Below are positions 48,569 to 54,236 of a stretch of DNA of 54,236 bases, piece by piece. The notes under the pieces are model-generated. The model was not told the DNA's origin and did no database searches. It saw nothing but the letters and a program-made list of their open reading frames with translations. The translations under genes and the position numbers were made by a program. How positions within the stretch are numbered: the stretch's first letter is position 1; every line of letters begins with the position of its first letter. The stretch is from Bacillus sp. AFS015802. Its GTDB lineage: Bacteria; Bacillota; Bacilli; Bacillales; Bacillaceae_B. The DNA lies in the NCBI RefSeq assembly GCF_002561455.1, contig NZ_NTUP01000015.1, forward strand, positions 65,578 to 119,813, written 5' to 3'.

Positions 48569-50725
48569 TTAATGAAACAGCCCCGACTCTTTTGACTTTT
48601 TCATGAATGCTTTGGTCTTCTCACTTAATGGACCTTTTAAAAATGCACCGAAAAGCAAGGCGGACACACCAAAGAGAGTGAGAATAAGAACATCCCTATA
48701 CACCCTCTCCCATACGATGCCCCCAACCGCTTCCCTCATGAGATCAATCGCATAAGAAAATGGAAGGAAAGGGTGAATCGTTTGAAAGAACGAGGGTAAA
48801 AGCGCAACCGGGTATGTCCCCCCTGCCCCTGCAATCTGTAAAACAAGCAGGACGATTGCCATGGCCTTACCGATATTTCCAAACACAGACACTAACGTAT
48901 AAACCACGGTCATAAAAACGAAACTTATGAACAATCCGAAGCAGATAAACCACCCGGGTTCAGCAATATGCACCCCCAGAATGAAGATGTCCCCCACTGT
49001 TACAATCGTGGCTTGGATCAATCCGATGAATAGGAACGTCAGAAGTTTCCCGAAATAAACATGCCTCTCGGAAAACCCGTGCTGTCCCATCACTTCAGTC
49101 GCCAGAAGGGAAATTAGCAGGAGGCAACCTACCCATATGGCCAGCACCGTGTAAAACGGGGTCATGGCTGCCCCGTAATTCCGGATAGGAAACAAGCTGT
49201 TCTTATTTAAAACGACCGGCTCTTCAAAAAAATCTTTCTCTTTGTTGGGGTCGTTTTGAAGAAGTTCAATGATTTCATTGATATCCGTTTTCCCTTGAAT
49301 GTCTCTGATACGGTCAGCGAGATGGCTGATTTTATTTTTTATATACGGAAATTGCCCTAACACATCTTGAAGGGTTTCGGTTCCTTTCCCAATATTTTCA
49401 TCGGTACTGGAAAGAATGCGTTCTACTTCCGGGATCGTTCTTTGAATGTCTTGAAGGATACCCCTTGCATCATTTAATGTTTTCTTTGCTGAGGCTACCT
49501 CCTTTAATACAGACGGTTCGATCGTTTGTTTATATTCTTTTAGAAAGGCATCTATTTTGGTTTTTGTTTTGACAGCACGTTCTTTTATACCATTTATCAC
49601 CTTGTCTGCGTCCTTCTGTTTGGCAATTAGGAGATTTTTTACATTCTGCCCATCTTGTTGAATGGCCTCTAATTCCTGTTTAACCGCTCCCAGCTGATTC
49701 AGGGCTTGTTTAATCTGTTCCTGATTTTGGTTTTTTTCTTTGTTCTGCAGGGACTTTAAGGAAGACTCAATGGTATTGATGGAATCAATGGACGTGGCAA
49801 GCCTTTCAGACATTTGCTTGTTTACCGATTCTGCTCCCCTTAGGTCTATCGTAGATGCCTGTACTTGCTGCAAGAATCCGTCAATCTCAGAAGCCGCTTC
49901 CTGAACGTTTTCCAAATCCTTCTGAATGTTTGGCGCAACTTTGTTTAATCGATCCTCAGCTTTACTCAGAAATGCTGTGGTCTTATCAATCGTATTAAGT
50001 CCCTGATTTGTCACACGTTTCACATCCGGGATCTCTGCTTCTGCTTTATGGATGATTTCTTTGGCACTTATGGCATCTGATAATGATTCATTTAAGACTT
50101 CACCGATTTCAGGTAACTTATCTTCCACCCCGAATACGTACTCTTCAAACCTCCGTATGTCTGGAAGGTCCTTTTCAATTTCAATTCCCAGTTCGTTGAA
50201 GAGTCCGAAAATCGTGCCATTTACCGTCGATATAAAGGAAGCAGTTATTTTATCAACTATCCCCCCTGCCCCGGTTTCAGTGATTTTGGGTGCGATAGCA
50301 TTGATTTTTTCATTGACGTAGTATTCTAAGTTGGCCTTCTTAGGTTCATCCTCGATGACAGTGGCTAACTTATTGGAGAAATCTCTGGGTATAATAATGA
50401 CAGCAAAATACTCCCCATATTCGACACGATCCATTGCCTTCTTCCTGTCCACAAATTGCCAGTTCATATCATCGTTTTTCTTTAATTCCTTTACAAGATC
50501 CTCTCCGATATTAATATTTTGATCCCTTAGGGTTGCTCCTTCATCTTCATTCACGATCCCAACCGGAAGCTGATCCGTTTTACTGTACGGATCCCATGAG
50601 GCTTCAATGTTAAACCATGCATAAAGAGAAGGTAACAGCATCAAACCTCCTATCAGAAATGCTGCCACCCCGTTCCTGGTTGCATGTTTAAGATCCGTTG
50701 TGAAAATTCTCCAGATGTTTTGCAT
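48569..50725 (-). CDS. YhgE/Pip family membrane protein
   Basis: This 718-residue protein has one N-terminal transmembrane helix (about 20-38), a large extracytoplasmic region (about 40-510) rich in coiled coil (many KALNQLGAVKQELEAI-type heptads) and five or six helices at the C-terminus with an ABC-2-type core (FSERHVYFGKLLTFLFIGLIQ). It matches the YhgE/Pip (phage infection protein) family; Pip is a phage receptor in Lactococcus and YueB in Bacillus, and others aid protein secretion as EsaA-like parts. The ATG at 50725 follows AGGAATTGGT-type purines. Confidence 0.88.
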   Translation of the reverse strand: MQNIWRIFTTDLKHATRNGVAAFLIGGLMLLPSLYAWFNIEASWDPYSKTDQLPVGIVNEDEGATLRDQNINIGEDLVKELKKNDDMNWQFVDRKKAMDRVEYGEYFAVIIIPRDFSNKLATVIEDEPKKANLEYYVNEKINAIAPKITETGAGGIVDKITASFISTVNGTIFGLFNELGIEIEKDLPDIRRFEEYVFGVEDKLPEIGEVLNESLSDAISAKEIIHKAEAEIPDVKRVTNQGLNTIDKTTAFLSKAEDRLNKVAPNIQKDLENVQEAASEIDGFLQQVQASTIDLRGAESVNKQMSERLATSIDSINTIESSLKSLQNKEKNQNQEQIKQALNQLGAVKQELEAIQQDGQNVKNLLIAKQKDADKVINGIKERAVKTKTKIDAFLKEYKQTIEPSVLKEVASAKKTLNDARGILQDIQRTIPEVERILSSTDENIGKGTETLQDVLGQFPYIKNKISHLADRIRDIQGKTDINEIIELLQNDPNKEKDFFEEPVVLNKNSLFPIRNYGAAMTPFYTVLAIWVGCLLLISLLATEVMGQHGFSERHVYFGKLLTFLFIGLIQATIVTVGDIFILGVHIAEPGWFICFGLFISFVFMTVVYTLVSVFGNIGKAMAIVLLVLQIAGAGGTYPVALLPSFFQTIHPFLPFSYAIDLMREAVGGIVWERVYRDVLILTLFGVSALLFGAFLKGPLSEKTKAFMKKSKESGLFH

Positions 50726-50819
50726 ACCAATTCCTGCCTTTGTCAACGTTTGGAACTTAGTATACCCAACTTCATTTGCCTCACTATCTTATTCAGGATC
50801 AAATGCAGGTATATACAAG

Positions 50820-50850
50820 AAGGTATCGGGTGGATTCACTCCGATACCTT
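50820..50850. terminator. Hairpin between the MerR and yhgE-like genes
   Basis: AAGGTATCGG (50820-50829) pairs perfectly with CCGATACCTT (50841-50850). It lacks a T run in either direction and may end the MerR transcript. Confidence 0.45.
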
Positions 50851-50921
50851 TCAAATCACCGAAAAAAATCCCTTAAGGATATCTGGTGTTTAAAATTAAA
50901 GTCAATAGACTTCAGTAAGGG

Positions 50922-51293
50922 TTATATAGATGGATTCCCATCTGCCAACCTCTTTTTATATGAACCAATCTTATCATTCAGCATGTCGTTGGTAGATAAA
51001 AGTGTGTGAATTTGTTCTTGAATATTAATCTGATGTACTTCCAATAGTGACAATCTTTCTCTCGTTGTATGAGTTCCTTCCAAGACTAACTCGGTATATC
51101 GTTTAATAGAGGAAATAGGCATTTGTGTCTCCCTTAGTTTCATGACAAATTTCAGCCACTTTATATGAGAATCAGTGTAAATTCGAACACCAGATTCGGA
51201 CCGTTCCGGTGTAATGATTCCTTCTTTTTCATAATAACGAAGAGTATGGGGAGTAACCCCCAGTGCTGCAGATGCTTCACTGATACTGAACAT
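50922..51293 (-). CDS. MerR-family regulator divergent from an SDR gene
   Basis: This 123-residue regulator has the winged HTH (FSISEASAALGVTPHTLRYYE) and a dimerisation helix, without metal-binding Cys. It resembles AdhR-like electrophile sensors of Bacilli only in layout: AdhR needs a conserved Cys and none is present here, so it probably uses another signal. It is divergent from the SDR gene across a MerR-type promoter. The ATG follows GGGAGGA. Confidence 0.88.
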   Translation of the reverse strand: MFSISEASAALGVTPHTLRYYEKEGIITPERSESGVRIYTDSHIKWLKFVMKLRETQMPISSIKRYTELVLEGTHTTRERLSLLEVHQINIQEQIHTLLSTNDMLNDKIGSYKKRLADGNPSI

Positions 51294-51318
51294 ACATGAT
51301 TCCTCCCTGAATATATTC

Positions 51319-51349
51319 TTGACTTAGAGTACACTCTAACCCGTAGGAT
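51319..51349 (+). promoter_or_regulatory. MerR-type promoter with 19-bp spacer
   Basis: TTGACT (51319-51324) and TAGGAT (51344-51349) are 19 bases apart. TTAGAGT and ACTCTAA (51324-51339) form an inverted repeat with a two-base centre inside the spacer. The motif matches the well-known operator of MerR regulators next to reductase genes. Confidence 0.8.
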
Positions 51350-51381
51350 AGAAGTGTACCATAAACAGAGGAGGAAAATAC

Positions 51382-52146
51382 ATGAACTATACAGTCATTA
51401 CAGGAGCAAGCTCAGGGATCGGATACGAAGCGTCACTTGCATTTGCAGCCAGGGGAAATAATATCATTGCCGTTGCCAGACGGGAAGATAAATTAAATGA
51501 GCTTAAGAATGAGATTCTGACCCTGCATCCTGAGTTGGATGTTGTAACCATGACGGTCGATTTATCCCAAATCGAGAACGTCCATTCATTTTATGAAAGC
51601 TTGAAGCAATATGAAATCCATACGTTTATTAACAATGCAGGCTTTGGAAATTTCGATTCAGTCGCGGACCAAAACCTTCCCAAAATTGAAAGCATGCTGA
51701 ACCTTAACATCGAAGCATTGACCGTGTTGTCCTCCCTATTTGTCCGTGACTATGAAAATGTCGCTGGCACTCAGCTGATCAATGTTTCTTCAGGGGGAGG
51801 GTATACGATTGTTGCAGATGCGGTAACCTACTGCGCAACGAAATTCTATGTGAGTGCGTTCACTGAAGGTCTCGCACAAGAACTTTCTTCAAAAGGTGCA
51901 CAGATGAAAGCAAAAGTTTTGGCACCTGCAGCGACCGAAACCGAATTTGCTCAGCGTTCATTTGATGTAACTGATTTCGAATATAGCGGTACTGTCCCTC
52001 AATATCATACTGCAAAAGAAATGGCACAATTCATGTTGGATCTATACGACAGTGACAAAGTGGTAGGGATTGTAAACGGTGAAACCTATGAGTTCAATTT
52101 AGTGGATCCTATTTATCCATATGCTAGGCGAGCATCTAAAGAGTAA
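51382..52146 (+). CDS. Short-chain dehydrogenase/reductase
   Basis: This 254-residue SDR has the cofactor loop TGASSGIGYEA, NNAGFG, and the catalytic Ser-Tyr-Lys in INVSSGGGYTIVADAVTYCATK. Arg residues after the second strand (AVARRED) favour NADPH. It reduces or oxidises an unidentified carbonyl, possibly a reactive aldehyde or quinone, controlled by the divergent MerR. The ATG follows GAGGAGG. Confidence 0.92.
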   Translation: MNYTVITGASSGIGYEASLAFAARGNNIIAVARREDKLNELKNEILTLHPELDVVTMTVDLSQIENVHSFYESLKQYEIHTFINNAGFGNFDSVADQNLPKIESMLNLNIEALTVLSSLFVRDYENVAGTQLINVSSGGGYTIVADAVTYCATKFYVSAFTEGLAQELSSKGAQMKAKVLAPAATETEFAQRSFDVTDFEYSGTVPQYHTAKEMAQFMLDLYDSDKVVGIVNGETYEFNLVDPIYPYARRASKE

Positions 52147-52165
52147 ACAGGATGAAATTTTTTCT

Positions 52166-52198
52166 AGAATCACGAATGCTCCAAGCATTCGTGATTCT
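52166..52198 (+). terminator. Hairpin after the SDR gene
   Basis: A perfect 15-bp stem pairs AGAATCACGAATGCT (52166-52180) with AGCATTCGTGATTCT (52184-52198). It lacks a clear T run. Confidence 0.6.
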
Positions 52199-52324
52199 GT
52201 CATTCCTTATAAAAAATCGTTCCAATTATTTATCCCACTTGTATAAAACGACTTCCTTTCCGTAAATCCCCATTATCCCCCATATTAAATAAATAAAATA
52301 ATCCATTCCTATCAAACAAAAATG

Positions 52325-52350
52325 GTTTATCTATTGATTGGTTAGGGTAA
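52325..52350 (+). promoter_or_regulatory. Sigma-B-like promoter
   Basis: GTTTAT (52325-52330) and GGGTAA (52345-52350) are separated by 14 bases, within the sigma-B consensus (GTTTAA, 12-15, GGGWAW). It is about 78 bases upstream of the V4R-STAS start. Most of the 52199-52324 stretch is AT-rich and shows no gene. Confidence 0.6.
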
Positions 52351-52427
52351 AAGAGTAGTATTTGATTTATTCGTATACATAGTAAAAATATAGAAAATAT
52401 ATTCTTGTACTGATGGGGGTTTATGCG

Positions 52428-53447
52428 ATGACAAAGTATGATATTGATGTGAATGGTTCTTTATTTGATTGGGATTTAGACAAAGGTTCGATTACATTTG
52501 AAAATGATGAAGTGGTTCTATTCTGGGTGAATACTGCTTTTAAGACATTGATTGATTCAATCGAGGAGATTGCTGGTGAAAAAGAGGCCAGACTGGTCCT
52601 TGAGACAGCCGGCTACCGTACAGGTCTCATCGTCAGTGACTTTTACTTGAATTCCATTGGAGAGCCGGAAGAGATCCTGGATAAACTGCCTAACACCTAT
52701 GTAACGGCTGGTTGGGGTATAACCGAGATTTTGTCTTATTCCCTTGAAAAGAAAACGGCTGTCGTCCAATTCTGTAACGGGTGGGAGTACAAAGTAAATG
52801 TCGCTCAGGGGAAATCCGAAGAAGGAACGTTCATGCCCGGTCATTGGGCAGGTGTATTGACTGGCATATTCGGCTCCAATGTTTGGTACCGGGTAGTCAA
52901 GAGCCAGATCAGTGGGGACGACTGTAGCGTGTATGAATTTTTTGCTTCCGATATCTCCCCTTCCCTGAACGTCAGCGCTCTGCTGGAAGAACAGACAGCT
53001 GCCGCTCAGGCTGAATTAGATCGTGTGACGAACCAGAGAACCGAAGTTTTATCCGATATCATCAAAGAGATTTCTTCTCCAATCATTCCCGTTCTCGAAT
53101 CCATTCTGGTCGTCCCTCTCGTAGGTCGCTATAATGAAATCCGGGCAGAAGAATTATTAAATAAAACACTTCTGAATCTGCCGCGCTATAAGGCTGAGTT
53201 CCTGATCATCGACCTGACCAGCCTCAGTAAGGTTGATGATTATACCCTTTCCTTCATACAGAAGTTCGTCAGCGCGGCCTCGCTCCTGGGAACGACTTGC
53301 TTGCTCGTGGGAATCTCACCTGAATTAAGTATCAAAGTCACCCAGAGGGGATTTAGCATGAGCCATATCCCCTCCTTTTCCCTCCTTCAGCAAGGTGTGA
53401 ATTATGCGTTGGATCAATTAGGAATGGAGATTGTCAAAAAGGTATAA
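52428..53447 (+). CDS. V4R-like sensor fused to a STAS domain
   Basis: This 339-residue protein has an N-terminal sensor (about 1-185) resembling the V4R fold: EKEARLVLETAGYRTG and the late GHWAGVLTGIFGS to DDCSVYEFF, retaining one Cys at 166. A helix linker (about 186-215) precedes an RsbR-like STAS domain (about 216-330; SSPIIPVLESILVVPLVG). At the two sites phosphorylated in RsbR proteins this one has Glu237 (GRYNEIRA) and Asp271 (SKVDDYTL), both acidic, so it may mimic the phosphorylated state. The start is the ATG at 52428 after GGGGGT; an earlier ATG lacks a site. A sigma-B-like promoter lies upstream. Confidence 0.82.
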   Translation: MTKYDIDVNGSLFDWDLDKGSITFENDEVVLFWVNTAFKTLIDSIEEIAGEKEARLVLETAGYRTGLIVSDFYLNSIGEPEEILDKLPNTYVTAGWGITEILSYSLEKKTAVVQFCNGWEYKVNVAQGKSEEGTFMPGHWAGVLTGIFGSNVWYRVVKSQISGDDCSVYEFFASDISPSLNVSALLEEQTAAAQAELDRVTNQRTEVLSDIIKEISSPIIPVLESILVVPLVGRYNEIRAEELLNKTLLNLPRYKAEFLIIDLTSLSKVDDYTLSFIQKFVSAASLLGTTCLLVGISPELSIKVTQRGFSMSHIPSFSLLQQGVNYALDQLGMEIVKKV

Positions 53448-53496
53448 GATTTCAGCAACAAAGCTAAGGAATGCCATCTGCCTCATCCCGTCGATC

Positions 53497-53541
53497 AAAA
53501 AGAGCACACAGCTACTTTTACCGTCACTGTGCGCTCTTTTT
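53497..53541. terminator. Bidirectional terminator
   Basis: AAAAAGAGCACACAG (53497-53511) pairs with CTGTGCGCTCTTTTT (53527-53541) with one mismatch. It overlaps the stop of the convergent membrane protein gene. Confidence 0.8.
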
Positions 53542-54105
53542 GTTCTTAGTTTCGAAATAACCGAATAAATTGGTGATCCACTTCGCAATCAATCCTACAG
53601 CTACATAAATCATGAATAGATGAATGTACGATGTCCCGTTATTCATTTGAAAGAGACCGGCAGCAAGAAGGAGAGGCTTAAACACAAATGCAAAAACGGC
53701 GCAAAGTATAAGCATGAACACGTAATAATTTTTCTTATTGTGGTAACACCATTGGTACATGAGCATATACGATACCGGAACGAGAGAAACATCAAGTGAA
53801 ACAGAACTAGCCAATAAGGGATAGAGTTTATATGGATAAAACCACTTCAGCATATTTGCACCGATGGCATCCGCATAGGTAAAGAAAACGTGAACGTTAT
53901 ATCCATAAAATCCAAAGAACACGGCTTTCTTCTTATCCAGAAAAATATATAAGAAAATCAGCGGTAAAATAAAGAGTGCTGACATGATCCAGAACTGCCA
54001 GGAGCCCAAATCTGAAAACTTGAGCCAGTAGTCGATCCACGTATCGGTTTGGTCCTTCTGTATATCTTTCAGCCTTGTAAGGATAGCGTTTTGAGTTTCG
54101 CTCAT
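53524..54105 (-). CDS. CBO0543-type membrane protein
   Basis: This 193-residue protein has about five transmembrane helices after a soluble 35-residue N-terminus with a Trp-rich start (WIDYWLKFSDLGSWQFWIM). Layout and length match the CBO0543 family of uncharacterised membrane proteins common in spore formers. The ATG has GGAGTG upstream. Single gene at the window end; the sequence beyond 54105 may hold the end of another gene. Confidence 0.78.
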   Translation of the reverse strand: MSETQNAILTRLKDIQKDQTDTWIDYWLKFSDLGSWQFWIMSALFILPLIFLYIFLDKKKAVFFGFYGYNVHVFFTYADAIGANMLKWFYPYKLYPLLASSVSLDVSLVPVSYMLMYQWCYHNKKNYYVFMLILCAVFAFVFKPLLLAAGLFQMNNGTSYIHLFMIYVAVGLIAKWITNLFGYFETKNKKSAQ

Positions 54106-54181
54106 GAGTATACACTCCTATCGTCCATTTATTTTTAGTATGAGCATGTAAGGGACGGATTATGATGTTTGAGCATCCAAT

Positions 54182-54236
54182 TTCACTTCAGGCAGGACCT
54201 GTGAACCCTCTCCAACTCATCAAAAAAGCTTGATCT
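54182..54236 (-). CDS. Possible C-terminal end of a gene cut by the window edge
   Basis: The minus strand from 54236 is open for 17 codons to a stop at 54182 and reads RSSFFDELERVHRSCLK. It could be the end of a gene entering from the right, but so short a stretch is weak support. Confidence 0.25.

Noticed and set aside
1..54236. CRISPR arrays, tRNA, rRNA, prophage, insertion sequences
   Set aside because: No regularly spaced repeats, cloverleaf genes, transposase or phage structural genes were recognised in either strand.

Overview
This window looks like chromosomal DNA of a low-GC, spore-forming member of the Bacillaceae (Bacillus sensu lato). The reasons are the dppABCDE-ykfABCD gene order known from Bacillus subtilis, a divergent citA/citR pair, a Firmicute-type guaC, RsbR-type STAS proteins, DUF3231 and DUF3889 proteins, YhgE/Pip, strong AGGAGG ribosome sites with frequent TTG and GTG starts, and candidate CodY, PurR and sigma-B signals. 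I see no rRNA, tRNA, CRISPR array, intact insertion sequence or prophage. Genus and species cannot be fixed from the sequence alone.

Layout. 0-5.7 kb: a lipoprotein, an unlisted 27-residue Cys-rich peptide, an acyl-CoA dehydrogenase with its MerR regulator, a 2H phosphoesterase, guaC and an STM3941-like membrane protein behind a sigma-B-like promoter. 5.8-6.9 kb: a small cassette (secreted protein, membrane protein, orphan TatA) bracketed by two copies of an inverted-repeat element. 6.9-13.6 kb: a 1,027-residue protein with an acetyltransferase front end and a tiny upstream reading frame, a DUF3889 protein, an XRE-PAS regulator, an RsbR paralogue and a DUF3231 protein. 13.6-23.9 kb: a ten-gene minus-strand operon for uptake and breakdown of murein peptides, with a CodY-like box over its promoter and a class A beta-lactamase-fold gene at its end.

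24-37.4 kb: small proteins (one complete 59-residue transcription unit), a phosphatase, a TraB-family protein, a VWA / HTH / DUF4145 / kinase-like neighbourhood, an MFS transporter, HAD and methyltransferase genes, a Nudix hydrolase, a serine hydrolase and an orphan sigma factor. 37.4-48.5 kb: many single-gene units (acetyltransferases, Nudix, pentapeptide repeat, VOC, citA/citR, methyltransferase, MEDS, GIY-YIG, Fe-S scaffold-like, lipid kinase). 48.5-54.2 kb: YhgE/Pip, a divergent MerR/SDR pair with a 19-bp-spacer promoter, a V4R-STAS protein behind a sigma-B-like promoter, and a CBO0543-type membrane protein.

Themes. Murein-peptide recycling is the main pathway. A second theme is general stress signalling: one RsbR paralogue keeps both phosphorylatable positions, while a V4R-STAS protein carries Glu and Asp there. 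Several genes are shorter than 60 codons and were found by reading ribosome sites, promoters and terminators directly. Most genes sit in single-gene units closed by clear hairpin terminators. Functional names rest on motifs and family resemblance read by eye; no database search was run.
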